From Punica granatum (lineage: Eukaryota > Streptophyta > Magnoliopsida > Myrtales > Lythraceae), in NCBI RefSeq assembly GCF_007655135.1, contig NC_045128.1:40685885-40749884 (forward strand): 64,000 bases of DNA. Direction: 5' to 3'. Positions 38,465 through 50,730 of the stretch are shown here, piece after piece. Numbering within the stretch: position 1 is the stretch's first letter; every line of letters begins with the position of its first letter. The notes beneath the pieces were generated by a model. The model was not told where the DNA came from, made no database searches, and saw nothing but the letters and a program-made list of their open reading frames with translations. A program made the translations under genes and the position numbers.

Positions 38465-38620
38465 TGGTGACACGTGGCGGGCGTAGGCTTGCGCTGGCAT
38501 TTGCCACGTCACAGACTGTGTGGGTCCCGTCTGCAGATATTGCCGCTCCACGTGCGACGCGGGACCACGTTTCCCACGTGCTCGGGCCGGCCCCCAGCCG
38601 TGCATGGACACGTGCCCAAC
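38465..38620. promoter_or_regulatory. G-box cluster in the PsbP / reticulon divergent promoter
   Basis: Four CACGTG palindromes lie at 38,471, 38,549, 38,575 and 38,609, all within 144 bp, with further ACGT cores such as TGCCACGTCA near 38,502. CACGTG is bound by bZIP, PIF and other bHLH factors and is typical of light-regulated photosynthesis genes. The cluster is 230-375 bp upstream of the PsbP start. Control of the reticulon gene from the same sites is inferred. Confidence 0.75.
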
Positions 38621-39480
38621 AACTAGCAAAGGTGAAAGCTTTATCTAATCCGACCAATTACAGATGTCGTAACGACCATCTTACATCGTAATGATCTCAG
38701 TAATCTGAACAGCAGCCGTCAAACAGAGAAAGTCGGCCTTGGTTTTCTGTCTAAACCCAGGAAGTTAAGAACTTTTACCGTTGCTACAGGGAACCATGGA
38801 CTTCATCATCCAATTCTTTTCACGCAACCGCTTCTCTTCCGCCATTGGTAGGAGGAGAACCCAAACCTACCCCTAGCTCTGTTCTGCTCCATACGGCTCA
38901 TCTGATCGCAAAGCTTCTCGTGAGTTCTCTTTCTCTGTCTGTGTTCTCCCTGCAACTGATTTTTAAGTTCGTTTCCGGAATTTCATTGCTGCTTACTGCT
39001 CGAGGTCAAGATATCCTTGTCCTGCCCGTGTTCATGTACCCTGCCTCGCTGTTTTCCTCATCTTGTTTGGGTTGATTCTACATAATTCATGAACTGCTGC
39101 ATATGCTTTACTGTCGGGTTTCATTTGGTAAATGTCTCCTGATCATGTGTAGCTGGATCTTTGAGTACTTCAGTTCATAAACAAATTGGATTGATTCTGC
39201 CCCAATGGTTTTCGGGTTTTGTGTATCCTCCAGTGCGAGATCCTATCTGAAGATAATCTGTGTCTCCGATTAATTTTTACTCTTAAAAATATAAATATGG
39301 GAATTGACATGTTGATAAACGCATCGAAATTAGCCTGATGCCTTTTTTTCTGATTAAGTAATCATTGATTGCTTACCGCTCAGAAATTGGATATTTAGTT
39401 GTTCCAGCGTTTGCAGATGCCCTAATGACTTGTATCACATCATTTGACTGCCGTTTGCTTCCTTTTTGAACAGAGCAACC

Positions 39481-41095
39481 ATGCCCGAAAATTTGTTGGG
39501 CGACATAATGGAAACTCTCAGCGAGAGTGTCCAGAAGCAGGAGGCTGCGTCAGCGATTCAGGAGGAGATATCAAAGTCAGTTAATAGCCAATTCAATAGG
39601 CTATTTGGGCGCCAGAAGTCCATCCACCATGTTCTTGGGGGTGGAAAGTGTACGAGTTATTACGTTGTTTCATATTCCTGTAACAAGAGGTAGCTTTGAA
39701 AGTTGAAACACATGTCTTCCTGAAATCATGCAGCCGCCGATGTCTTTCTGTGGAGAAACAAGAAAATCTCGGGAAGTGTCTTAGTAGGTGCAACAGTTGT
39801 TTGGATTCTCTTCGAATGGCTTAACTATAACTTCTTGAGTATCGTGTGTTTTCTCCTCATTCTGGGCATGCTCGCCCAGTTCCTTTGGGCAAATGCCAGT
39901 GGCTTTCTGAACAGGTGAATCAGATAGATGCTCTGTCATCTCTATCAGCTCCATGATTTCAAAAGTGTCCGTGGATATCACACCATAGTTGATCTGTTTT
40001 CGTGGCAGCAGGTCATCAAAGGAAGTCCCTCGGCTTGTCCTGCCTGATGAGTTGTTCATCAACATTGGTCATTCAGTTGGTATTGAAGTTAACCGAGCTC
40101 TGGCATTTCTTCAGGATGTTGCAGTGGGAGGAAATCTCAAACAGTTTCTTGCGGTACGTATAAATCTAACAAGTGACAAAAATGCAATTTTACAATTTTC
40201 TTTCTAAAAATTCTCTCCAATCTTATTAACTTTAAAGTCATAGCCTCGTAAGACTGGCTAAGGAGATATATGCATTCATCTGGGTGCTGCTGTACTAAGT
40301 GACATTCTCCTATATTGAGACTATGACAGGTCTCAACTTCTTTGCTCGATATAAGTCTCCTCATCTATGTCAGCAATATTCTAACCATTTTTAAGATAAT
40401 ACAGCAATATCTATTCATCTCGTAATGTCTTGTAGAGGAAGCTTTTGCATGGCCATTAATTCGTCATCCAAAGAAGCAAAATCACTTTATTTTATATCTA
40501 AAGTGAGAGCTCCCTTCAAAACTTGCAGGTAGTGGGAAGCTTATTTGCTGCTGCAATCATAGGTAGCTGGTTCAATTTTCTGACAGTTTTGTATATTGGT
40601 GAGTATCGGTCAACTGTGCATCTCATCATCAAAATATATGACTTTCATAGAGGTCTTGTTCATCTGTTCAGCGACCTACTATATAAGTCGCTGAATCAGA
40701 TCAAAAAGGAAACCTTAACTTATCCAAAAAAAAAAAAGAAAAGAAAAGGAAACCTTAATGAATTATATGCTGCTTTCTTAATGAATCTGAGATCATCATT
40801 ATGCATAAAAAAGGATTGCAAATTGGATCAGTTGAATTTACTCCTGTACTAGCAAGGCCTTCTCTTCCCCCGCTCCTTTATTTAATGCTAATTCTGGAGC
40901 TGAAAGTTGTGCTTTCCTGCTGAAGGTTTCATTGCTGCCCATACGCTACCTGTTTTGTACGAGAAGTACGAAGATCAAGTCGATGACTTTGTGTACCAGG
41001 TCCTTGGTCAGCTTCAACATCACTACGGGAAGCTCAATGACGGTGTCCTCAGCAGGGTCACAAGAGGACGGTTCAAGGGCAAAAAGCACGAGTAG
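39481..41095 (+). CDS. Reticulon-like protein, RTNLB family
   Basis: Reticulons insert as hairpins into endoplasmic reticulum tubules and bend the membrane. Exons are 39,481-39,649, 39,734-39,914, 40,012-40,153, 40,529-40,598 and 40,926-41,095, giving 243 residues with consistent phases. The reticulon domain is complete: FGRQKSIHHVLGGGKSADVF, LWRNKKISGSVLVGATVVW, then the first long hydrophobic hairpin (FEWLNYNFLSIVCFLLILGM). The loop VPRLVLPDELFINIGHSVG follows, then a second hairpin (VVGSLFAAAIIGSWFNFLTV). The C-terminus is PVLYEKYEDQVDDFVY and a basic KGKKHE end, a likely ER-retention signal. Residue Ser57 is split across the first intron. A CAG at 39,471-39,473 just before the start suggests an extra intron in the 5' UTR, with a possible donor near 38,918. 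Confidence 0.95.
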
Positions 41096-41614
41096 GGTCA
41101 TCTCTTTGTTTATTTCTTAAGACAGATCCCCTGAGCTGATGGAACTTGACTCAGCCGTTACCATTGTAATAAAGTACTTCTGACTGCACTGAGTTTAATA
41201 AATAAGTTGCTGCTGTATTCTCCAGTGTAGCTATACTGTTCATACAAAAGCTGCTGTTTTGATTTCCTCCCGGCAGAATTACAAATGGAACTTGTTGAGT
41301 GAGGTTATACGCTTCATGTGCCTCTTCTTCAGTATGGTCATTAAAAAATGCAGTGGAGCAAACTGGATCAATCTTGCCACGTTTATCCGGTGCAAACTCA
41401 AATCTTGACCTTAAAGTAACCGCCGATGATCATCTAGACTCGGTGATTTTTTAGGGGAAGCCAAAGCTGCAGCCAAATAAATACTATTGCACAATCAAAG
41501 CATGAATAGCTTATCGGAAAACATGATTTCAAGCAAGACCATTAGAGTCCTCTTTCCAACAACAAAAGAAATCGAGGTAAGGTAGTAACTTGCCCAAAAG
41601 ACAGAGTTTAGGGG
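41096..41614. other. Reticulon 3' flank
   Basis: It probably contains the 3' UTR, with AATAAA-like signals near 41,165-41,210. No further gene is seen. Confidence 0.5.
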
Positions 41615-43055
41615 GCTAATTAGGGAAAATCACTTGAATGATACAAAACCTTTTAAGTTTTAACGCGGACGGTACTAAAACTTTTTTTTGTAATAATTTG
41701 ATACAAAACGTATCAAATTATTTCAATCAAGTCCAATCAGTCAATTTTCGTCGACGCCGTTAAGAATTTCAGACGTGATAAGTCGTATGACATGTGGCTG
41801 AAAGCTTTTAGCATGATGTAACAAATGAGTACAAAACTTTATTAAGATGTAACAAATGGGTACAAAACTTTATTAAAATGTAACAAATGGGTACCAAACT
41901 TTTATTAAGATGTAACGAAATGGTACAAAACATTTTGCATGATGTAACAAATTGATACAAATTTTTTTGCAATGAACGATCTCCCCTTTTACAAATTTCT
42001 GACTCCATGTCATGGTCATATGAAGTTCCCCTACGATTGAATAATGTAGCGGGATCTATGCATATCCAATGATGGGGAGACCCGTATTACAATAATATGG
42101 AGTCATATTACCATGAGTGAAATAAAAATATGTGGTAGTATGATTTGCATCATAAATTTTGTTCCTTCTTGGATTTCGAGAGAAGTACATAAGTTCGAAA
42201 GGAAATATTAAAAAAGAAAATAAATGGAAATCTTTCATTCCAAACACGTAACGATCTCGTCTTTTGGGAATTTTGCGATTTTCCATGACATGACAAGTTA
42301 ATCCAATTAACTCCACAATTATGGACAAGATTAGGGGATGTCCCATTCCTTGAAGAGATGGCTCGCAATCGAACTTACTGAATATTGACCCTCACGAGGT
42401 AGGCTTTCTTGTTCGCGCTCGAATAAAAAATTGGCCATAAGTTCCACACTCGTGCTAGCTAACAAAAAATGCACTTTGTTGCATGTAAATTAAACTCAGG
42501 TGTGAGCTCGCACAATTGAATATAACTCACTCACATACCATATGAAACTGTTACTGGGCCTATATAAGTTTAAGCTCATTCTGAAGCTAAAATCTAGAAA
42601 GAAAATATTGATACAAATGGTACAAAACATTTTGGAATGAACGATCTTCCCTTTTATTATTGTGATTAGGCGTAGCTATTTTTTGTTCCGCTATTTTGTA
42701 TCAATTTATTACATCATGCAAAACGTTTTATGTCATTTCGTCACATCTTAATAAAAATTATGTATCCATTTGTTAAATCTTAATAAAGTTTTGTACCAAT
42801 TTATTACATCTTAATAAATTTTTTGTACCCATTTGTTACATCATGCTAAAAGCTTTCAGCCACGTGTCATACGACTTGCCACGTCACATGCCACGTTAGA
42901 AATTCTTAATGGCATCGACGGAAATTGACGGATTGGACTTGATTGAAATAATTTGATACATTTTGCATCAAATTGTTATAAAAAAAATATTTTGTACTGT
43001 CCACGTTATAACGTAAAAGGTTTTGTATCATTCAAGTAATTTTCCCTGCTAATTA
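41615..43055. mobile_element. Foldback DNA transposon with long inverted repeats
   Basis: The element at 41,623-43,047 is flanked by the direct repeat GCTAATTA (41,615-41,622 and 43,048-43,055). Its ends are inverted repeats of about 400 bp: the left starts GGGAAAATCACTTGAATGAT and the right ends with the imperfect complement. The inner part of each arm is a short tandem array around AAGATGTAACAAATGGGTAC. The centre (about 42,000-42,600) is unique and has no transposase. Long arms and an 8-9 bp target duplication fit a Mutator-like or foldback element; hAT is possible from the 8-bp site. Confidence 0.75.
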
Positions 43056-43366
43056 CCGTTAATTCGAAATCTAGGGACCCGATGCAAGTAACACTAAACT
43101 TTGGGGACCATTAGTCCATTTAACCGAAAAGGGGTAAAAGGTCCACGGTGCCCCTGATGACCGGTAACGAACGACCCGACCGAGATTCTGGTCGGATCCA
43201 TCTCCCAAACGGATAAGATTTTTTCATTTTTGCATAAATAAAATCGCAGAAATATCAACAAGCTTCAGTAGTTCAGGTCCTGCTCCTTCCTCAGAGCTCC
43301 GACATTGGCGCCTCTACGAATTAACTCGACACACACTCCGCGCTTGCTGAAGCGGAATCTCTCTCA

Positions 43367-46300
43367 ATGCCGCAAGCCCTCTTTCTCAAGCCGTTCGTTT
43401 CGGCTCCTGTAAGCGACTACAGGTTTGTCCTTTCTTTTCTATTGGGGGCGCTTCTTTCCGCCGTTGCAGTCTCTTAAACCTCTCCAGAACCCGGACTGAA
43501 TTCTGGGTTACAATTTGTTCTTGATGAATATACGATTACATCAGCAAAGTTGGGTTTTTTCGATCATTTAGTGGGGATACTGAGCTGAACTGCGGATATT
43601 CTTGTATTGCTTGGCACTTGCGAATTTTTACCCTTGTTGATGGAGTCGTTGGTTAAATGGCTCTTCAATATTTTTTTCCCTCATGGCTAATTCACAAGAT
43701 TTATTTTGTGCCTGAAATGCGGAGTTCGACAGCTAGTCGTATTCTAATGTTACTATTGGGTTATGCATTCTTGGAACTGGTTATTGAGTTCAGTTGAAGC
43801 TGAAAATCGGGTACTTGTTCTTTTCTTCAGTAAATCAGATGTGCATAGACATCTTAGTTATGTCAATGTCAGAGTACGGGGGAGAGGGGTGGTGATTTGT
43901 ATGGGTATGTTGGCCCCAAGAAAGTTTCTGCAGAAGAGGAAGAAAGTGGAGACTTTCAAAGATGCAGCTGATGAAGCTGATCAAATGAACTGGAGGAGAC
44001 TGATGAAAGAAATCGAAGAAGCAGGCTCAGCAGTTGCAGTTCTTAGAAGTGAGAGGGCCAAGAACCAGGTGATCCCTCGGGAGACTATCTTGGGCACATT
44101 GAAAAGATTCAAGCAACTTAGGAAATGGAATCTTGTCAGCGAGGTATGCAGATTATTCTTCTTAAAGTCAATTTCTATTTTCAAGGCTGTCTATCCTATG
44201 TATGGGTTTTTGCTCTAAGTTTTGAACTGACCTTCTTTGATACGTAAATAAAATGGTAAAAGCGTGTCATTATGTTCTATATTATTTTGCATAAGAGCTC
44301 TTCCTTATGCTGTCAACGAAAAGCATCAGCAATACACTCTTTCTACCAACAAGTTAACAAGTCTATGGAAGCTCAGCGCTGTTTAATTGTACTTGTAGAT
44401 TCTTGAATGGCTCAGGATTCAACCATGGTGGGACTTCAGTGAAATGGACTTCCTTATGCTTATAACTGCATATGGGAAGCTGGGGGACTTCAATAAAGCT
44501 GAAAAAGTTTTGGGCTTTCTAAACAAAAAAGGATGTGCTCCAAATGTCATCTCCCACACTGCCCTCATGGAAGCATATGGGAGAGGAAGAAGATATAACA
44601 ATGCTGAAGCCATCTTTCGAAGAATGCAATCTTCAGGCCCTGAACCCTCCGCTCTGACATATCAAATTATACTGAAAACATTCGTTGAGGTGATTATTTT
44701 TTAATTGACACTTGTTCGATGCTTTTATATCTTACAACTTCATGATTGTTATCTGGCTCACTGCAGGGAAACAAATTTAAGGAAGCTGAAGAAGTCTTTG
44801 AGACACTTTTGGACAAGGACAAGTCCCCCTTGACCCCTGACCAGAAAATGTTTCATATGATGATCTACATGCACAAGAAAGCTGGAAATTATGAAAAGGC
44901 CCGAAAGCTGTTTGCTCTGATGTCCGAGAGGCACATTGAGCAATCTACTGTTACGTACAATAGTCTAATGTCGTTTGAGACCAATTACAAGGAGGTCTCA
45001 AAGATCTATGAGCAGGTAAATATTATGGAATTGCTTCACTATATGTGGTCCCGTGGGTGTGAAGACTTGCCACAGTAATAGAAGGAAAAAAAAATTATCG
45101 ATGTTAATTGGTGCAATTTTGAAATTCATTTATTGAATTTTCTCCTTTATTTTTTTTATCTCTAGTCATTTATATGTTTATCAGATTTTGAAGTAAGTCA
45201 CTAATTTTAGATGCAGAGAGCGGGTCTTCGGCCTGATGTCGTGAGCTATGCCTTACTTATTAAAGCCTATGGAAAGGCCCGGAGGGATGAAGAAGCTCTC
45301 GCTGTTTTCGAGGAGATGCTAGATGCTGGTGTTAGGTATGCGAGTTTCCTGTCAGCTTCACTTTCAGTACGTGTTTAGTTCTATCAGAACTTTAGGGCTA
45401 GTAAAATGTTATTCTAGTTCAGAGTTAATTCACAATTTGTAGCTTTTTGTTGATTTGGACAAGTTAGTCACCATTTTCTGATAAATATTTATTACGTCGC
45501 TGTTACATTTTTAAACACTCCCTGTGAGATTACAATCTTTACTCCTTTCCAGGCCAACTCACAAAGCTTACAACATATTGCTTGATGCATTCGCGATATC
45601 TGGAATGGTAGAGCAAGCTCGGACTGTATTCAAGAGCATGAGAAGGGACAGGTGGATTATTTTCTTGCTTGGGTCTGCATTAATAATATCTAATATCTAT
45701 AAAGGGAGTTGCTGTGGGCACTTTTATCATGTATCCATTTCTTCATGATATGTTCTTTTTATTCAGATCCACTATCGGTATCTTTGCAGTTGACTGATTA
45801 GATTGCCTTAACGCTGTGATTATTCCCGATCAGCTGTCCTAACTAGTTTGACTCTGTAGTGTTTGATGCTAAAATTCTGCTTTTGCTGTAATTTTTATGT
45901 GGTCAGATGCATGCCGGATCTCTGCTCGTACACGACCATGTTATCAGCTTATGTCAATGCATCAGACATGGAGGGAGCAGAGAAGTTCTTGAGAAGGATG
46001 AAGCAAGATGGCTTCAAACCGAACGTGGTCAGTTACGGCTCATTGATCAAAGGTTATGCCAGGGCAAACAATCTTGAAAAGATGATGGAGAAATACGAAG
46101 ATATGAGGGCGTCTGGCATCAGGGCAAACCAGACTGTCTTAACAACAATCATGGATGCGTATGGTAAAAACCGTGATTTTGACAGTGCTGTGGTATGGTT
46201 CAAGGAGATGGAGTCTCTCGGGCTTTGGCCAGACAAAAAGGCTACGAATATACTTCTCTCACTGGCTAAAACAGCCGAAGAGCAGGAGGAAGCTGAGCAA

Positions 46301-46468
46301 CTTGTCGGGCTACAGAGTCGTGGAAACGAGCAAACATTAGATAGGCTTTTGGGGTTCGATGACAATGATGATGATGATGAGGAAGTAGACGATGGAGATG
46401 ATGTTGATATTGAGCAGAACGATCTGATGTTCTTCAGATCTCCAATGAAACCAATGCAACCTGCATAG
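43367..46468 (+). CDS. Pentatricopeptide repeat protein, P class, probably plastid-targeted
   Basis: PPR proteins bind organellar RNA and support its processing, stability or translation. Seven exons are proposed: 43,367-43,422, 43,831-44,143, 44,399-44,689, 44,767-45,015, 45,211-45,335, 45,553-45,651 and 45,907-46,468. All have GT..AG borders and consistent phases, giving 564 residues. Exon 1 encodes MPQALFLKPFVSAPVSDY, which fits an organelle-targeting start, but it is chosen by splice logic and is the least certain exon. P-type 35-residue motifs run through the protein, for example LITAYGKLGDFNKAEKVLGF, LIKAYGKARRDEEALAVFEE and MLSAYVNASDMEGAEKFLRR. There is no E, DYW or SMR domain. The C-terminus is strongly acidic (DDNDDDDEEVDDGDDVD), coded by a GAT-rich tract. 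Exon-rich PPR genes are unusual; most plant PPR genes lack introns. Confidence 0.88.
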
Positions 46469-47054
46469 TTTTGGTTTTTTTGTTGGCATGGCAATAGAAA
46501 TTTTGTCCATCTATAGGCATCAGTATATTACTCAACCTTGAAAATCAATTCAAGATACAATACCGTCACCTCTTTGATAACAAACATTTCACCTACATCT
46601 GGGAAAGCCAACTCAACTATAACTTATTAAAATTGCAGATAAAAATCACTTGCTATTTGTAATGCTTTGTATTGAGGGTTGGAATACCTGTGGGCTTTAT
46701 GCTCTTGATAACTACGATTATGCTTCAAATTGTTGAACAGACTAAACTTGATTTTACTGTCGTTTCGAACGTGGTACAAGGTTGAAGGTTGCAAATAAGG
46801 AAACATGTCCTACATTTTATCAGATTTATTACATCAAACCGTAATAGAGAGTAAAACATTAGTTTGTATGGCACTTCCGGAGGAGGAGAATAAGTGAGTC
46901 CGCCCTTCACCATGTTTCCGAACGACGGGTTAACATGAACGATCACTTCAGAGCTTTTTGATGCTAAAGCATCGCACAACTTTCACTGGTTTCACTTGCT
47001 TGTTCAATATCAGCGCTCACGCTCCATACGTCACTGGGCTGTATATATTATCAT
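46469..47054. other. PPR 3' flank and duplicated WAK 3' flank
   Basis: No gene is seen. The part 46,690-46,990 is recognisably homologous to 51,790-52,090 (compare AACATGTCCTACATTTTATC and AACTGTCCTACTTTTCATC). It is therefore WAK 3' flank sequence on the minus strand. Confidence 0.5.
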
Positions 47055-47190
47055 TCATGGATGGTGGAGGCTTCCCTATACCCTCCAATACCATCGCCAC
47101 TTCTGTCATTGTGGGTCGGTTCCTACAGTTCAGGTGAAGGCATCCTTTTCACGAGTTCGGCAACGGCTACGTACAATCTCTTCTTGCGTC
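47055..47190 (-). pseudogene. WAK kinase C-terminal fragment
   Basis: On the minus strand a short stretch reads like the end of a WAK kinase: GAAGAGATTGTACGTAGCC, then TTGCCGAACTCGTGAAAAGG, then CCGACCCACAATGACAGAAG and GGAGGGTATAGGGAAGCCTC. These match the EEI.AVA.LAKRC and RPTM.EVAMELEGIRKP positions of the array genes, with frame breaks. Nothing else of this copy is left. Confidence 0.65.
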
Positions 47191-49556
47191 CATGAACCAT
47201 TGGACAGCTAATCTTCGATCATTTCTAAGTGACCGGATCATGAAATTTCCTCACCACAAAGTTTGAGTTCAGAGGCACATTTACCGAAAAGAATGATTAG
47301 TTAATGACCAAGAATGGAAAACACTCTTGCGGCGAGTCCCTCTGTCCTGCATGAATCACAGTCACACGGCCGTTCAGAAGCTGTTCTACGGTTCAAAAAC
47401 ATAAGAGCATTTAAAACCGTACGCCGTACTGCATGCATAGCCCGGAAAATTAGAAGCCTCTGCTTTACAACGTGCTTGTTGCTGAGATATTTTTATCAGC
47501 TGCATTTTTCATGTCACCACTGTTTAAAAATTTATCGAGTGGAAGCTATCATTCAGAATATTACTTTTTCACACATTTTAGTGCTTCATCTCTGTTTCTT
47601 TTCCTTCTAATGAGACCTTCAATAAGTTTCTCACCTACTAATTTTTTTTATAGGGCCTGCATTTACTGTTCCCAGCTTTATCTGAAGTGGTGGAATTGTT
47701 CGGTCTTCCTTTTCCTTGTTAATTGCCGAGAGTCATTCCATGAACCATTGGACAGAAAAATCTCTAATCGAAATGCAGATGAATTTACCAAAAAAAATTA
47801 CTAGATGACCAAGAAAGACTCTTAATAAGTTGCATTTACTCGGTTATCATGGTTGTTTGATTCCTGGTTAAAACATATAGCAGCATTTACTTTGGAAGGA
47901 TCTGAGGAGAAAAGTGATTTAAGCCCATCTACTATACAAACAGGACATCATATGTACTCCTTAGCCTGGAAAACTGAAGTCCGCTAATATCCGAGGCCTG
48001 ATGGACTTCGAGGACTGCTCTGTTAGATTCACCATATACTGTTGGCACAATTCTTCATCTCCTTGATCGAGCAAAATCACATCTAAAGAATCCTTAACAA
48101 ATTCCATGGTTATAGATGTACTAATACCTGCAGAGTGCAATGATGCTCTTATACCGGTATCAAACAGGAACATAGTTGACTAGATACTCTAAAAGATAAT
48201 CGAAGAGAAATAATGAAGCTAGCATAGTTTAATTACAGTTGTAATTAGAGAAATTTGTGTTACATATAGTTTTCAAGACAGACAGACACAAATAGACTGA
48301 GACACAAACAAGGCTTCAAGTTCTTCAGAAGGATGAAGCATATTGCTTTAAACCCATCGTCGTGACCTTCGAGTCATTAAAGATTGTGCTGGGACTAGCT
48401 TTCGAAACATATATCCGCACCTTTTCAGATATTGATTTGTAGACCTGAAGAGATCAAAAGAACCGTGGGTGTTTTTAGTGAGAGCTGTACACTACTGAAC
48501 TCATGTCTATCTGAAGACGAGAACTGAATGACGCATGCTATCTCACAAATTGTTGCTGGTGTGATTGTTCAATCCGTTAACGAAATGTCTTCAGTGTTCA
48601 CTGCTACGCCAAGAGTAGTTTTGTCAATTCTTCGGTTACAAGTACTTTTGTTAATTACACCAAACCATTTTCAAGATGTGATCAAATCAGCTCAAGACTT
48701 CCTCAGGTAGTTTGTGTCAAAGAAAATTCCTTAAATGGAATGAGGACACCAGACGAATTAATTAAGAATACCATATTTTTCTTGCTAGTATTTCAACGAG
48801 GTAGAAGTATAGTCTTAAGAAACTTGATTTCTCATTTAAATTTCATTCCAATTGAAATGATTTCTTTATTGGTAGCTTTTGTTTTCCTTTTCTGATTATT
48901 TTTTTCCTTTTATCATCATCATCATTTATTATTATTAATTTCATTGCGGCCTCTCATCACATTGAATTGATTGAAACCCTAAAAGTATCTATCAATAATT
49001 AAAAAATAATAATAATAAACGTCTACTACGATCCAATCCCTTCCCTTTTTATCGGAACTCAATTGTAAAGGGAAAGGGAAGGCAAAGCTGTGATCCGAAA
49101 GGCAGCGGTCTTGAAGAGAGAAAGGTAGACGACGAATGATTTTCACTTAAGGTCTTTCTTTGTAATTTGATTGTAACCCTTTTTTTTTTTTTTGATTGAT
49201 TGATTTCGTGATTGTTGCTTTGCTTATTACTGTTTTTCCAACATTAATGTAGAATTGAAACTGGCCTGTCTCTCCGGTTGTTGCTTTGCTGCCCGTTTTC
49301 ATAAGATTATCAAATACCACAATTTCGAGTAAATTACAAACAAACTTCTGAATTAAATCCAAGTACCGTTTGCTCTATGTTTGAGCTCTATGCCCCTTCT
49401 CACTAAATGTCGAGGATGTGTCATGGACCCATCCAGCTATTAATTGTTTGCTACAACTTCTCCCATATCCATATCCATGCCTTTTTTGAATGACGCGTTT
49501 CGTGTCTCTAATTGCTGCCTATACATTTTTCAGGTAGTTCACGGGAGGGAGAAGCA
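47191..49556. other. Decayed WAK 3' flanks and unknown sequence
   Basis: The stretches 47,195-47,450 and 47,635-47,780 match 55,080-55,310 and 54,837-55,020, with a shared GAACCATTGGACAG motif and GTGGTGGAATTGTT block. They are duplicated flanks of the minus-strand WAK relics. From about 48,400 to 49,500 I recognise nothing. No gene is supported. Confidence 0.45.
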
Positions 49557-50730
49557 ATGATGCCTGAGCAGAAGCAGCAGCATCCTTTGTCTCTTCGTCC
49601 TGCGGATGATGCTGTTACATGTGATGAGACCGTAGCATATGTCATCTACTGTCACGGGGACCTCTACACAATTCATGCATTACATGTCAATGATAGCGAT
49701 CCTGATGACCCCTCGCCACAATCCGTTCTCACTCTCCAGCCCCATGATCTTCCACAACTGATGGGTTTCGGTTGCTTGGGCTCCTCAATCTGCATGATTG
49801 GAGGCGAGTAGGATCGGCCTTCTCCAAATAGAGGCGCGTCTCTCGACGTTTATATCCTTGACACACACTGTCTCCCGTCCACCACAGTTCCTCTAGGAAA
49901 CCCCCTCGCCTATCTTAGGAAAGGGCCAAGACTCAATGCCCCCAAACTTCTCCCCATTGTCATCACTCACCTTGGGAAGTTTTACGTGCTCCCAAATTCA
50001 TTCGATCCTTCTGATACGGGTGACTATCTCAAACCACGGGGTGAAGTTCTCAACCCGACTCCGATAAGTGGGCTGCCCTCCCCAAACCAACGATCGATCC
50101 TCCTGATATCAAAGCCTTTTCTAGGCCATGCCATTACAAAGTGAAATCCTTCCATGTTGTGGACTCTTGCATAGTTTTGAGCCCACAGTGTGGGCTAGTC
50201 TATGTGTTGGATAGCAATAAACCACGTGAAGACTGGAAGACCATCTCGGGGACTGACTGGTTACCAGAGCTTCACGAAAGTTGGAGATTTGGATGTGGGT
50301 CCGAGGTTGTGGATGGTTTGTTGTATCCATGGTTTTCGTCCCCATCCCTTCACCATGGGGCCCACCTCTTTGCCTACAATCCTCTTAAACAGGGGAAGGG
50401 AGTAGGGAAACTTATCCCAGTTCACCATCCGACACCCGGGAGAAGTGGCCGAAAAATCTTTTCCGGTCAGTGCAGCGGGGGTGGGAAGGCTGTGGTTTTC
50501 TCCTATGGTTTTAGTAAGCATGTTGATCTATTAACACATGCCTAATGAAAGCTTCGCTTCAGTTTGGAAGTTGTTCGCTTAGAAAAGAGAACCAGTGCTG
50601 GTGATGGGAGGAGAGGAAGCGCAGCGGTCTGGTGGCTTCTGCTATCAAATATGTCCCTCTTAAATCATTCCACTATGTAATTGGGAAGGTCGACCGGTTC
50701 GGATATCTCTGCGCTTGTTTTTCCATGTGA
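49557..50730 (+). pseudogene. Broken kelch-like (beta-propeller type) gene
   Basis: A reading frame starting MMPEQKQQHPLSLRP runs to SSICMIGGE and is cut by TAG at 49,809-49,811. The same frame continues DVYILDT..., then a 1-base loss near 50,055 shifts it. The shifted frame carries VLNP.SDKWAALPKPTIDPPDI, KSFHVVDSCIVL, CGSEVVDGLLYPWFSSP and HHGAHLFAYNPL, up to 50,545. A likely C-terminus (KSFHYVIGKVDRFGYLCACF, TGA 50,728) follows in another frame. The MIGGE, VYILDT and SDKW..LP motifs are typical of kelch-like propellers in plant F-box/kelch-type proteins; no F-box is seen. A CAG at 49,531 could be a splice acceptor for a lost first exon. Function is unknown and the copy appears dead. Confidence 0.65.

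Noticed and set aside
41821..41990. CRISPR-like array
   Set aside because: The spaced repeats are degenerate tandem units inside a plant foldback transposon arm, and this is a eukaryotic genome.
42000..42600. Gene inside the foldback element
   Set aside because: The open stretches are short and lack family motifs; the core has no transposase signature.
46054..46494. Serine-rich minus-strand protein
   Set aside because: It is the antisense shadow of the last PPR exon, where GAT repeats read as serine codons.
47961..48173. Conserved small protein on the minus strand
   Set aside because: I found no family resemblance, and it lies in decayed flank sequence.
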